Assembly (NCBI GenBank): GCA_017506865.1
Contig: JAFCMP010000246.1
Span: 558,001-622,000 of the forward strand
Direction of reading: 5' to 3'
From: Tribonema minus
Taxonomy: Eukaryota; Sar; Xanthophyceae; Tribonematales; Tribonemataceae
Length of the DNA: 64,000 nucleotides
Numbering within the stretch: the stretch's first letter is position 1; the number at the start of each line of letters is the position of its first letter. The notes under the pieces were generated by a model. The model was not told where the DNA came from, made no database searches, and saw only the letters and a program-made list of their open reading frames with translations. Positions 45,707 through 57,950 of this stretch are shown here, in pieces. Made by a program: the position numbers and the translations under genes.

Positions 45707-47716
45707 ATGAAGGCCGCTACTATCATCGTCGCCGTCGCTGCGGTCGTGGGCTTCGCTTCCGCTGCACCAGACACCCGCTGTCCCACCACCGCCACGCCAG
45801 AGGACTTCCCCAAGTGTGTCACCTACTACTTTGAGGGGCAACAACAGTGAGTGTTAGTCACTGATGGCATATGCCATCGAGCAGCGCGTCTGGATCCAGG
45901 GTTGGTCACCAGCACGGTAGTACATGTAGCTCTACAGTAGCTGCTTCTGTATGACCAAGCTTCACTTACTAGTAGTCTGGCAGGCTATCGCAGTGACAGT
46001 CACTGTGGTCACTCTGATGCACTAAGCAAGGGCACAACGCATGCCTCAATGACATGCCCGGCCATGTTGCTGCAGTAACTGCGTGCCAGTGTCTAGTTTG
46101 GAAATTGCTGAATCTGATTCAGTCTTCAGTGGGATTCACATGCCACTGAGTCCTCGCCATAATCTGCCACACAGTGACAGGCTGAGCGCTGCCACATTCA
46201 CTGGTACATGTGACTTCAGTTGCAACGTCAGCGACTGGAACGGTTACCATTCTCCGCGACAGCCGTTGCGACAGCTGTTGCGACTTTCATAGTGTTGCTT
46301 TCTTGTCGCTTCTTCACAGTTACTGTATTTGCTCCTGTTCTCGCTACCGCCTCTGCAGGTGCATCACGAGCTTTGATGGTTGCGAGCCCGTCGCCGCGTG
46401 CGCCAACGTCATGTGGGACGGCGCTCAAGCTCTGTGCTTCGACGGCTGTGCCAGCGCCGACTACGACAACGGAGTGCCCGTCTGCCTGGCCACTGACGCG
46501 GAGGGCGCCTGCGTCGTTGTCTGGGTAAGTGCGCGCTGCCACATTCACTGGTACATGTGACTTCAGTTGCAACGTCAGCGACTGGAACGGTTACCATTCT
46601 CCGCGACAGCCGTTGCGACAGCTGTTGCGACTTTCATAGTGTTGCTTTCTTGTCGCTTCTTCACAGTTACTGTATTTGCTCCTGTTCTCGCTACCGCCTC
46701 TGCAGGTGCATCACGAGCTTTGATGGTTGCGAGCCCGTCGCCGCGTGCGCCAACGTCATGTGGGACGGCGCTCAAGCTCTGTGCTTCGACGGCTGTGCCA
46801 GCGCCGACTACGACAACGGAGTGCCCGTCTGCCTGGCCACTGACGCGGAGGGCGCCTGCGTCGTTGTCTGGGTAAGTGCCGCATCGAGCTTTTCTGTGTG
46901 ACAGTTAACTGTGTGTCAATAACCGCATGACTGAGTACTGTACTGCAACAACATGACATTGTGATGAACCATCATGGCAGTCACTGGCACTGAGCGTAAC
47001 AGTGACCGTCACAGCGACTGCTGCAGTCAACGAGCATTAGCTGCTGTGCATTGCAAGCAGCTGTTGTGTCCATGGCACTGCAACTGTTGCACCATCATCC
47101 AATACATTAGCTGTGACTGTCACAGTCACTGTGTAGTAAGGGTACTGAACAATAATTGATGAGGTGCAGCATCAGATACTGACTGAGCGCTCAGCATGCA
47201 GCGCGCTGCTGCTGTGCCCCCCACCCCCCCCCCCCCCAACAGCGACTCACGTTCCCACACAATCACCTCCCTCCCACCAGCCACTGGCATGCGCGATGCC
47301 TGAGCAAATACGCGCCCCCCCCCTTCCCCCCCCCCCCCCCCCCGCAGAACGGCGGCGTCCCCAGCTGCCTGACGGACCACTGCAACGCGCGCGTCGAGGG
47401 CTGCGACAGCATCGGCTGGTGCCACGAGGCGGGGCAGCCGTCCGGCGAGGGCGTCTTCTGCTTCGACACATGCGCGCCGCGTGGCATCAACTGGTCCTCC
47501 GACGGCCTGCCGCAGTGCGCCAACGGCACGACGCCGTGCCCCGCGGGGCGCAAGCCGCACTGCTACGAGGCGGGCGGCACGTACGCGCCGACCATGGCGC
47601 CGAGCGCTGCGCCGACGGCGGGCCCCACGGCCGCCGCCGCCGCTGTCGCCGCTGGCGCCGCGACGCGCAACCTGCGCGCCACCGTCCGCGCGCTGGGCGG
47701 CCAGTTCTTTGAGTGA
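45707..47716 (+). CDS. Secreted cysteine-rich protein, paralogue 2
   Basis: Exons 45707-45846, 46359-46524 (or its identical copy 46706-46871) and 47348-47716, total 224 residues with one copy. It starts MKAATIIVAVAAVVGFASAA, a signal peptide, followed by CPTTATPEDFPKCVTYYFEG. The middle exon has CITSFDGCEPVAACANVMWD and LCFDGCASADYDNGVPVC, paralleling paralogue 1 (CFDSCA..YDGERPVC). The last has PSCLTDHCNARVEGCDSIGW and VFCFDTCAPRGIN, then a TMAPSAAPTAGPTAA stalk and a basic end (RNLRATVRAL). Intron phases (2, 0) equal those of paralogue 1. The middle exon is 166 nt, so only one copy can be included per transcript (see findings). The final acceptor follows long C runs. Extracellular or surface location is inferred; molecular role unknown. 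Confidence 0.88.
46186..46532 (+). repeat. 347-bp exon-containing tandem repeat, unit 1
   Basis: Head-to-tail with 46533-46879 and, as far as I can compare by eye, identical. Boundaries are sharp: base 46185 (A) differs from 46532 (C), and 46533 (G) differs from 46880 (C). The unit carries 172 bases of intron, the 166-nt exon and the first bases of the next intron with its GTAAGT donor. Confidence 0.95.
46533..46879 (+). repeat. 347-bp exon-containing tandem repeat, unit 2
   Basis: Second copy of the unit, containing the duplicate exon 46706-46871 with intact acceptor (CTCTGCAG) and donor (GTAAGTGC). A collapsed or expanded assembly cannot be excluded without reads. Confidence 0.95.
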
Positions 47717-50700
47717 GGGCCGCGGCGGCGTCGACCAGTGGTGTGAGCGCGGCGGGCGGGCGCGCGTGGCGCCTTGTGCGCTGCGCGCGCGCGCGCGCGT
47801 GCGCATCGCTGTACGATAGAGGTGAGCGATCGTTGTGCGCCGCTGCCGATGAGTCAACTTGCTTGCCACTCTGATGCAGTGCTGCAACAGCGAGATGGTG
47901 GACTGTTTGGACACTGTTAGTTTGTTCTTCAGTGTACAAGAACTGTTCGTGCGTTGTGATGCTGGTGCAGATGTGCGTGCGTCATGTCCGCTTGTGATGG
48001 CATGCTGTTTCCAATCAGCGCATCTTCACCTTGCTAGTATGTGTAGTATAATGTTGTGTGCGCAGTTCAGTGTCTGCGCATGCGCACACGCATGGGTGAC
48101 GCCACAGCATGTGACATTCTGTGTGCACTGGCAGAAGCCCTCGTACCACCTGTGCTGTATACTTTAGTATTCATGAACTGTTATTGCGTTGTTATGCTCT
48201 TGCAGATGTGCATGCCTCATCTTCCGCCTCCTGGCATGCTATTTCGGATCAGCGCACATTGCTAACGTGTGCAGTCTAGCGGTGTGTGCGTAGTTCTGCA
48301 ATAGTGTCTGCGCAGCAGCCCTTGCACTACAAGTAGTACTTGCGCTGTACCATTACCAAGTCGTTGAGTGTCAGAGCGTGCAAGTTCAACTGTTTGCCTC
48401 TGAAACTGACCGCCCACATTCCACCGCTCTCTGCCTCTGCCGCCCCCTCCGTGCAGACAAATAGGCGACGAGACCTTCCAGAACACGAGCTTCCCGTACA
48501 AGTTCATGTTGCGTGAGAACTTCAGTGAATGCGTTGGTTTTGCGTCCCGTGCCAGGCAGCGTGCGCGCCTTTGCGGCGTAAACTCTGTTTAAAGGAGGTT
48601 GAGCGCTGCCACCTGTGGGTGTCAGCAGACCAGTGCGCCAAGACTCCCAAGTCCGAGTCCTTCTTTTTCAGTCCCCTTACACCCATGGTACACCTTCACT
48701 GAGTGTACCGGCTGTAGCAACCCTGGTACCGCGTGCGAGTAGTCAAGCAGGCGGCCCCCGCGCATGTTGCGTTGAGAGTTTCCTTTTTTTGTAGCGATCC
48801 CCCAGGATGATGACGTCCCGTAACTGTTCGTTGCCAACACAGTCATTGATTGTCTACGGACACCCCTCCATGTGTGCAATATAATGTTATCACCCCCTTT
48901 ATCAAACCCCCAAATGCTTTTTTGAGTTTCTACCTCCGTGCATTTTTTGCACCTGCACCTCTGCGTTGCTGAATGCCTGTTCAGTTGCCAAGTGAGTTGA
49001 CAGCGTCTTTCGTTGAGCTTGCAGCTGATGTTCATCACTCTTTGGCACATGAATTGCCCTACTATTAGTAGTACTCGGTAGTTTCAGAGGATGCTCATAT
49101 GCCGCAGCTTGGAAGCTGAACTTGATCGACCCCCTTCACTTGCTGATTCATGAATGCCTTTGATGCTCGCTCATGAGTCCCAGGCTGGTGTAGTTCTCAC
49201 CCTATTGAATTACTAATCACTTGCCAAGTTGATGCTCACTGGCAGTTGGCGGATGCCGCATGGCGGTGCTTGTTTTGACTGACTGCTCATATTGACTAGC
49301 ATGCTGCAGCTCGTGATCCCTTGATGGGGGGCGCACCTGCTGCGGCGTGTCAATGACTGACATGTGTCACTTCTTGTCCTCGTAACGACAGGTCCATGAG
49401 GGATCTTGAGACATGGTGATGTACACCACACCACATGTGAACTTGAAGTGCAACTGAATGTCATCGCCTTCTACGTCAAAACTCGAGCGTTTTCGTGGCA
49501 CAGTGGAACGAGCGCGAATGCACTCTAGCTTTTCCATTGCGGCAAGCTATCTGCGCTGGCATCCTGAAGAGCAGCTGATGCGCAGTTTTTATGGACATGA
49601 TTGGTGACTGACGATTGTTTGCACCACTTCTTGGTCATAATCGCAATTACCTCCAGCTTGCCATGATGCGCAATGATGCAGAACCATGACATGTCCATTG
49701 TCTGCAGCAAAAATGTCAGTTTGCCTCAAGCATGTCATGGTTTGAAGTGATGCAGCACACAGCGCGTGCCCTGCGTAGTGAGCATTGCAGGCTTGCTGAC
49801 CATGGATCAATTGAACATAGAATGTCGTGCTTGAACTACCTCCATGTGAACGAACGAGCAGGCATGCACGCCACGTTTTGGTCATCACGATTCGGCTGGG
49901 CCTCCAAAAACAGACACACATGCGGCACACATGGCATGCGGACATGGTAATGGTAACATGAGATGGAATGCTAGTGTTATTTCACCGCATCTTTTCTGCA
50001 GAACCGGGCCGCGATCGACGCCATGACACCTCCGTGCATGCGCTGTCCCCGCGTCAGCAACATGCCTTGAAGTTTCTGTGGGCTGCTGAGCACTGCTTGA
50101 CAGTAATCACCCCGCGCTACGATTCGGCTGGGCCTCCGAAAACAGACACACATGCGGCACACATGGCATGCGGACATGGTAATGGTAACATGAGATGGAA
50201 TGCTAGTGTTATTTCACCGCATCTTTTCTGCAGAACCGGGCCGCGATCGACGCCATGACACCTCCGTGCATGCGCTGTCCCCGCGCCAGCAACATGCCTT
50301 GAAGTTTCTGTGGGCTGCTGAGCACTGCTTGACAGTAATCACCCCGCGCTGCCTGCTGCTGATGCGGCTCGTGAGCGCAGGCGGTGCGTGAGGGCCCTCA
50401 TGCAGCAGGTCAAGAAAGTGCTTGAGAAGAGGCGGTAGCAGGACCACTTGCACTGCTGCAAAGTCTTGGGTTACGGTCGAAGCTGCTGACACAGGGTCAC
50501 ATGTAGTCTACGACCGATGCGTGCCTCACGACGGCAGCCACGGCATGGCCGGTTTTTATGAGGTGTTGGTCAAGCTTTCCGGTCCACTGTGCGGGTGACG
50601 CAGAGCGCTGATTCGCAAGCGGTTGCGGCAGACCAGTGGCGCGTTCCAGATGCTGTGCGCAGCCGGGGGGGAAGCAAAAAGCGCCATAAAACGCGTTAGG

Positions 50701-51725
50701 CCGCTGTCTCTATAGTTTGTGCAGATGTGGGCACAGCACCAATGCTCCCGCACAAAGGGCAAGAGCGCACACACACAGGTCAGTGTAACTATGACTATAT
50801 AAAACGCCGGCACTGTCCATAGGGCTCAAGACGAGCCCCGAGGTTGGACTCCGGGAGATTGGGTGTCATCATCCCTGTGTTTTCCCAAGTAAGTTGTTGC
50901 AAGAAGATGCACATCTAAGCCCAGCCCAGGGTACATGGGTGTGTTTGCACAATTTTTTCTGGTGATAAGTGCAGCAGTACTTGACTGAATCGACGTGCTT
51001 TCCAAAACATGCATTCCACTGCAGGGCGCCTGAATCACCTGCTGGCTCCCTCTCATCGCCGCCAGCGGCCTGCTGCCAGGAGTCACCTCCGCAGGTTCCA
51101 CATCCATCATGGCGAGTCTGTGAGGTGCACGGGGGCAGCACGCGAAGGTGTCAGACAACCGGCAGCCGCGAATTTGCTGGCGTGTGTGTGGCTACGAAAC
51201 AGAGCTCAGAAGGCGATGTATCACCACATGTGGGTCTGACGGGTAAACGGCATGTTTTTCGCGATCATCTCGTCACTGCTCCATGCACAAACAAGCCTGG
51301 ACTGTGGGTGATGGGGCTGACCTGAAATTCGTGTGGCCTTCAGCAAGGTGTGTCTGGTTTGCCATCACCTGACGATTAGTACAGGGGCCTCGATGGCTGT
51401 CGCAGCTGCGCTCGCGCAGCTGCACTCTCGCTTTAGTCACATCGCCAGGTCGCGCTCCAGACCAGCAAGCGGATCCAGGATAATGATCCAGGATAATAAA
51501 ACACACAACTAGGAAGAACCAAAGTTCAAAGTTTGAACTTGGGATTAATTTTATCAGCATTTTTTTTTCTCGCTCGTGAGAGGGAGGTTGAGTGGGATAG
51601 CATCCGGCAGTAGCTGCCTGCTGCACTCAGGGCCACAGGCTTTCCACCCACCAAGGACTTGTGCAGCTGCACACTGTTCGACTTTCTGAAGCAGACACAC
51701 TCAGGACACAACAAAGAAACACACG
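47717..51725. other. Spacer without secure gene
   Basis: Apart from the 232-bp tandem repeat and a possible 56-nt exon (48457-48512, after CCGTGCAG, reading QIGDETFQNTSFPYKFML, donor GTGAGA), nothing recognisable. Frames are short and no family motif appears. Confidence 0.45.
49887..50350 (+). repeat. 232-bp tandem duplication with exon-like content
   Basis: Units 49887-50118 and 50119-50350 differ at about two bases (CCTCCA/CCTCCG; GCGTCAGC/GCGCCAGC). Each contains TTTTCTGCAG followed by an open frame reading PGRDRRHDTSVHALSPRQQH, then ALKFLWAAEHCLTVITPR. After unit 2 the frame continues CLLLMRLVSAGGA and stops at 50389-50391, as a terminal exon would. The gene it might belong to is not identified. 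Confidence 0.8.
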
Positions 51726-54700
51726 ATGGCGTGGGCGGCCTCTGCCGACGACAATCCCTTTGCGGTGAGCGACATGTTTTTCATGTTGGTTCGACGGCAC
51801 TCTAATCTGCGACTTGCTCTGCTAGAGCAGCTCAACTTGCGTTCTTGTCTGCCGAGGTTTTAAACGGCGAGCTGTAAAAACCTTCGGCCTGTCTCGTACG
51901 CTGCTGCATGCAGGACCCGTCAGTGGCTGCTGCGCGGAGTGCGCCAGCAGCGAACAGCAGTAACACGCCATCCTGGTTATCTGGGGGAGCAGCGGTCCCG
52001 CCCCCCCCTCCCCCAGCTGCGGCACCGCCTCCAGCTACTGCTGCAGGTATGCTGTGTTGCTGCAATTTGTGTGCTTTTGGTAGCTGATACCCACGAAGCG
52101 TGCCAGGCATTTCATCTTGATACCGCCATGCGGGCAGCGGTCACGAAACGTGATTGTGAATATGGCACATAAGTCCAAAACGTGAGTTAGATTCCAGATC
52201 CCACCCTGCATTGCGCAGTGCACGCAGTACACACCCGCGAGTTCTACATCTGTGTATCACAGTACTCGACTGAAGCCACATCAACCGCGGTGCAGCCGTG
52301 CCGTCGCGCAACATGAAACTGAAGGCCGCTGGCCGTCAAACGCAGCTGTCGGCACTGTTCTGAGCGAGTTGTCGCATCAGCCAGTGATGCACCCGGATAA
52401 GCTATAGTGTTGTGTTGTCATCCCATTTCCGAGCGCTGATGCATGCTGAAGTGTTGAGCAGCAATGCAAGTCATTCGCGAGTTGTCGCACCGCCCAACGC
52501 TGCATGCTCAGCAGTTGAACATGTTGTCGTTTCGTTGCCCAGCGCTGATGCATTCAGCAGCAATGTAACTTATGAACAAGTCGACGTTCACAAGTCATCG
52601 CATCATCGAGTGCTGCAGTTATCAGCAATACCTCTAATATGTTGTCATCTAATCACCCAGCGTTGACACACTCTCAAGTGCTGAGCACCTACTCATCTGA
52701 ATCACAATGTAACTGCCACTGTCTCTTTTGCCCCCTACCTACCTACCTACCAGCGAGCGCGCGCGCACCGGACCCTGCGCGGGACTCCAAGGCGTCGCAC
52801 ATGGTGATCCTCACGCGGCTGATCAACATGGGCTTGTGCGTACTGCTGAGCGCGACAGCGGTGCTGGAGCTCATCGGACTGCCTGTACGTGCCGTAACTG
52901 CCGGTTGTGAGCGCGCGCGCATGCCTCAACGCTGCGACTTTTGCGGCAAGACAGGATACCGTGAAGACTTTGTGTGCGGCTCATCGCCGTTTGTGTGTGC
53001 GCCTGCATGCCTCAACTGCTGTGTACGTCGTGGCAAGACTAGATACAACTTCAACACCGCTTCCAGCGTGTTTCATTACATTCAGCCCAAGTTGGTGCCA
53101 CCTTTCGCGGTGCATGAGGGCCAAAAGCGCAGCTGCTGCTTGTGGCGTACGTTCTACGTGCATCGCACTACTGCCTTGTGTCTGAAAATCGGACAGTCCA
53201 CCATCTGGCACAGCAGGATTATAGCCTATTCATAGGTGCCGATGTAAGCGTTGCTCTCTGAGCAACAGCCACTGTCAGTATCATGCCAACACTTCTGCAG
53301 TGCTGCTGGTGGCACCAACCAGCTCCTTGTGCGCATGTAGGGCTAGGGTTCAGGTCAAACTCACAGTACTCCACGGCGCGCGACTGGCACTGCTGCGCTC
53401 CTGTGCACAGTGGACTGCGCAGCAACAAAAAAAAAGACCGTCGATGTGTGGTGCAAGTGCATGTTTTCACTGTTGACAGCTGCACTCCCGTGTACAGTGG
53501 ACTGCACAGCACAAAATGAAAAAGACTGTCAATGTGGGGTGCAAGTGCACGTTCTAACTGTCGTGCTGCTGTGACCTTTCGTCGCCCCGCCGCGCAGAAC
53601 TTCCAAACGCTGGTGCTGGCAGTGTACCTGTTTGCGTTCGCCTGCATCCTGTGCTGCTTCGAGACGCACATCAGCTTCATTGCGAGCCTGGCGGCGTCCA
53701 ACTTTGGGTTCCTGTACAACGCCAAGGGCCGCGCTCTCTTCCTCCTCTTTGTGGGGATTCTCTGCTTCAGGTACTCTGCAATAAATCGGGTGTTTGCTAC
53801 TTTGAAGTAGTTTGACTCAGCTTTTGTCACTTCACCGTTTTTACGCACGACAACAGACCTGATGTACGAGTGCTAGCTCTACAATAGACGGCTTGTTGTA
53901 GTGAGAGTGGGTCGCGGGTGCATCGGACTTTGATTTCCACGGCGATGCGGCCGCAGCACGCGACACAAAGTACGCACCGATACCATATAGTCATAGCTTG
54001 TTCACGCGGACATCAACGCCATCAGTTATGTAGTGCTTTTTATATGATTAAGGTCAGGATGAGGGTTAAGAAAGGCGTTGGGGTTGGTTGGCCATGCGGC
54101 CGCAGCACGCGACACAAAGTACGTACCGGTACCATGCAGTCATAGCTCGTTTCATGCGGAAGTCAATGCCATCAGTACGTCAAACTTGGTGACGGAGCAT
54201 CCCATACACGCAGGGAGCGCAACGTTGCAGTTGCCCACGCAGAGAGCGCAACGTTGCGGTTGCCCACGCAGAGAGCTCCTCCTGCTCAGAGCCTGTGTTA
54301 TTCACAACATGTGTGATCGCAGGCATAGCGCTCCACTGCAAATTCAAGGTCATACCTAACGATGCAGTTCTACTTGCTTGTCTCTGTGTACTGCTCTAGC
54401 TGGCGGCGCGCACGTCATGTGTGACGTCGCCAACTCTGTAGTCACTGACAGAGCAGAGCTCAGCACATGTTGAGGTTGGGTCCTCCGGTGCGCAGTGACG
54501 TGCCACCGTGACGATCCGCTGGTAGCAACACAGCTCTAGTGATCACAATGTTAACGTGTATGCCACCTCTCTGAGGTAGTCTGTCGATACAGTGCGTGTT
54601 GAAAGTGCAGCCAGGCTTATTGTCAAACTGGACACGCTCTGTCGCCTACCCCTTGTACACACCACTGTTCACACATCGCTTGCTCGATGGTGCTCCGCGC

Positions 54701-55843
54701 CCGATCAACGGTTTCGTGCTCGCCATGCATGTACATGTGATGCAGCCAACGCAGATGCCTCGATACTTTTTCTGACGTTGCCGGCTGGTCGCAAGCAGTC
54801 TAGCAGCTGACCCTTCGCTGCAGAGACACAGGTTTTGGCAACCAACTTCAAGATGAAGTATATGGCTGATGCTGTAACGTTTGATGTGTGCTGCACTGAC
54901 AGCTTCGGGTCCATACTGGGCTACATATCGGGCATCGCAATGATCGCGGACTCCATCTTCAACTTCTTTGTCATCCTTAAGTACCCGGAAGTACAGAACC
55001 AACAACGCAAGGTGAGCTTGCGCGCGCTGCACGAGTACACGGCAAGCACAGAGACTCGGAATGGTGTACGCATGGATGCTCACAAAGGCCACGCAGCACG
55101 CGTTGTGCCCAAGAATAATTGTGGTGTCTGCTTTCGGTGCGTGCTAGAGTGCTGCTTGCCCGCAGTGTACAGTGCAGGTGTTCAAGACACCGTGCACGTG
55201 TATTCAAAATATACATAATCGATGGAGCATGGCAGGTTTGGCAGGCAGCGTGATATGTGCACTAACGCTTCGTTCAGACGCGCAACCCATGCTTCACGCT
55301 GGTGCTTGGAAAGTACCGCAGAATTTGTACACAATGGATTTCAAGTAATCGTCACACCGTTGATGACAGCATACGGCAACGGTCAGCAAGGGCACTGTAG
55401 GGTCAGACCATGGTGTCTTGAAAATTCTCAACAGTTTGCGCTTGTGTCTGTCCTTCGATTGTACTTGCACGAACTTCTGCTTTGAACTCTTGTGCAAGCA
55501 TGTCATCTCGGCACGCATCTTGCCCCCTTTGCATGAGAAAAGTCCAGTGTGCGCGCTGGCTAAAGCTTGATCTGCTTCCATGACCCTAAGGTGCGCCTCC
55601 ACTTCGCCACTCAGCAGCCACACACGCGCTTGCGTGCGCCTGCACGAATCAGCCTGACTCAACTGCATGCGCTCATGCCTCCAACCTGCCACTGCGCGTC
55701 GCTGCCTGTAGGATCTGGAGAGCTCCAGTCGCGACTTTGTGAGGAACAACCAGGGCGCCATCGCGCGGCAAGGGGTCGCCTTCGCGCAGAACAACCCGCA
55801 GCAGGCGGCGGCGGCGGCGCGCACCGCGTCCACCTTTGTCTAG
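51726..55843 (+). CDS. COPI-associated (TVP15-type) Golgi membrane protein
   Basis: Six exons in perfect phase: 51726-51764, 51914-52046, 52754-52884, 53598-53770, 54903-55011 and 55712-55843 (stop TAG), 238 residues. It starts MAWAASADDNPFA, with an NPF endocytic-type motif, then a Pro/Ala-rich cytosolic stretch (GGAAVPPPPPPAAAPPPATA). Four hydrophobic segments follow: MVILTRLINMGLCVLLSATA; FQTLVLAVYLFAFACILCCF; GRALFLLFVGILC; and FGSILGYISGIAMIADSIFN. The motif NFGFLYNAKGRALFLLFVG is the hallmark of the COPI-associated/TVP15 family of small four-helix Golgi proteins. The C-terminus is a charged cytosolic tail (DLESSSRDFVRNNQGAIARQ) and poly-Ala. Donors are GTGAGC, GTATGC, GTACGT, GTACTC and GTGAGC. 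The complete exon set and ordinary length suggest an intact gene. Confidence 0.88.
52905..53062 (+). repeat. Two decayed tandem copies within intron 3 of the TVP15-type gene
   Basis: ATGCCTCAACGCTGCGACT and ATGCCTCAACTGCTGTGTAC start two related segments about 86 bases apart, both containing GCAAGAC followed by GATAC. They begin close to the exon 3 donor (52885). Confidence 0.6.
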
Positions 55844-57180
55844 CTCGCCCATGCGCGCGCGCGCCCCCATTTGTCTGTGCGTGTTCGTTCAGCGCCAACC
55901 TCAGTCGCCACAGCCTCCCGACTCTTTTATGCTTTGCGCGCCGCCTCGAAGGATGTGATGACTGTGTGAGGTGTCGATGGGTGGGGGGTACGCATCAAGT
56001 ATGGGCCATGCTACCTACCCCAGTCCCCCCTTGAGAACGTGCGGCTGTGTGGGGGGGGGCACGCGCGCGGGCCTGCGCCCCTTGTTGTTGGTATGTTCAA
56101 GTTTATGTACATGGACCAGTATTTGTGCACTCTCCCAAAAGTTGCCTTTGCAGTCTGTTTCTGTCGTGCCATTCGCCTTATTCGCCATGTGCTCCATTTG
56201 TGCACTTCGAGTGTCTCAGTGGCTTCAGGGACAGATGGGTATGGCATAAGTTGCACAGCGCAGCCATTACTGCTACTTCGTTGGCGCCATCTTCTCCTTG
56301 TGCATACGCGATGAGATCTTGCTGCATGAGCGGTGTGTGTGCTTGGGAAAGCCAGACACCTTGTGTATTTCCGTCGCGTGGTTTCTTTGCCTGGCGAGCG
56401 CGCCACATATGCCCCAATCTGCTGCATTGCACCTTGAGTCAAATGGGGATCATAGAATCTCGCACTTGTAAATGCATCAGGTGGGAGTTTGTCTAGCATG
56501 TCTTGGTTGGACAACAAGATGTCCTTGATTTAATCCAAGGAGGGGCTGAAACCCAAAATTGTTCTCTTTTTTGTTTCCACTTGTGTTGAAACACGGGGCG
56601 TTTCGGCCCGCAGGAGGTCCACTGGCCAGCAAGGAGACGCCCCACGACCAGATCCCGTGCAAGAGGGATCATTGTGCAAGTGCAGGCAAGGCAGGTGACA
56701 CTCCCACTTGTCACTGTTCAGAAAGCCCTAAGCATAGGCACACGCGATGCTGGCGCACCTGGGCTGCTTGGTTGTTGGCCTTGTTGTCAGTCTCAGAATA
56801 GCATGCAAAGCTTGCCGGCCCCCCCCGCCCCCCCCCCCCCCCACATCATCCACTACAAATCACCCGCGACTGTCCCACGCAAACAACAAGGAACACCCCG
56901 CAAAGCTACATAACTCCTGGCCCACAGACAGACCCGCATTGAAAGGCCCCAAGGCCAAGGCCGCCCGGCTCCACGCCGACTCCATCCCAAGAATGTAATG
57001 CAGGTCGGGGTCACCAGGACGGGCCCTGCACTGGGGATTTTGCTATCGATGTAGACCCCGATATCAAGATGATAAGACGTGGGAGGCACTAGGCGCCGGG
57101 CACTGACGCTACAGAGAACGAAAATATATTTGAGCCAGCAGAGGCCCACCCGACCCCACTACTTTCAGACCGCTCATTAC
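55844..57180. other. Spacer without recognised gene
   Basis: Contains a C tract around 56820-56842 followed by CACATCATCC, with no exon following in frame that I can support. Confidence 0.5.
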
Positions 57181-57184
57181 GCTA

Positions 57185-57950
57185 CTGCGCCCTTGCTTCG
57201 GCGGCACAGGCAATATGGTCAGCGGCAATGCTTTCAGCGGCGCGGCCTCAGCCGCCGATGGATTGCTTTTCCTCCAGTTGATCTCCGACGCAATCAGGCC
57301 ACACCGCAGTGCACCAAACACATGGCTTTGGTTGCACCCGGTTTAACCTGCACTGGCTGCGTCAAAGACTCACGGGAGTGAAAGCAGTCCATCGGTGGCA
57401 GAGGACGCGGCGCTGAAGCTCTGCCATCCAGCCATGTTGCCTGTGTGTTGTCCACAGACTTGCAGGTTGTGAATGTATGCCGCCTACGTCTTCAGCAACA
57501 CCACAATCAGCTGCACCAACGCCTCAACTGTCCGCTGGGAGCTGGCGCGCCAAAGGACTCCTGAAAGGAGCTACGCACCCTGTCGTCGCCTGAGGCCTTG
57601 CAGGCCCTGAAGGTCAGGCCACCCACCAAACCAGCCGCATTCGCTGCCACGCCTCTCGGCGTCAACGAGCTGATATGCGTGCCTGTAATGCGCCCTTGCT
57701 TCGGCGGCACAGGCAACATGGTCAGCGGCAGTGCTTTCAGCGGCGCGGCCTCAGCGGCCGATGGATTGCTTTTACTCCTGTTGATCCTACGCAATCGGGC
57801 TATACCACATCTCGATAGTCCGAAATGATTGCTCCAAACACTTGTGATGCTGCACTGGCTGCGTCGAAGACTAACGGGAGTGAAAGCAGTCCATCGGAGG
57901 CAGGGGACGCGCCGCTGAATGCTCTGCCATCCAGCCATGTTGCCGGTGTG
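57185..57950. repeat. Diverged tandem duplication, period about 500 bp
   Basis: GCGCCCTTGCTTCGGCGGCA starts at 57186 and again near 57690; ACGGGAGTGAAAGCAGTCC occurs near 57372 and near 57871. Units are about 90 % alike. A plus-strand frame in unit 2 reads PTKPAAFAATPLGVNELICV and then FGGTGNMVSGSAFSGAASAA, which looks coding-like, but unit 1 does not keep the frame downstream. No family recognised. Confidence 0.75.
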
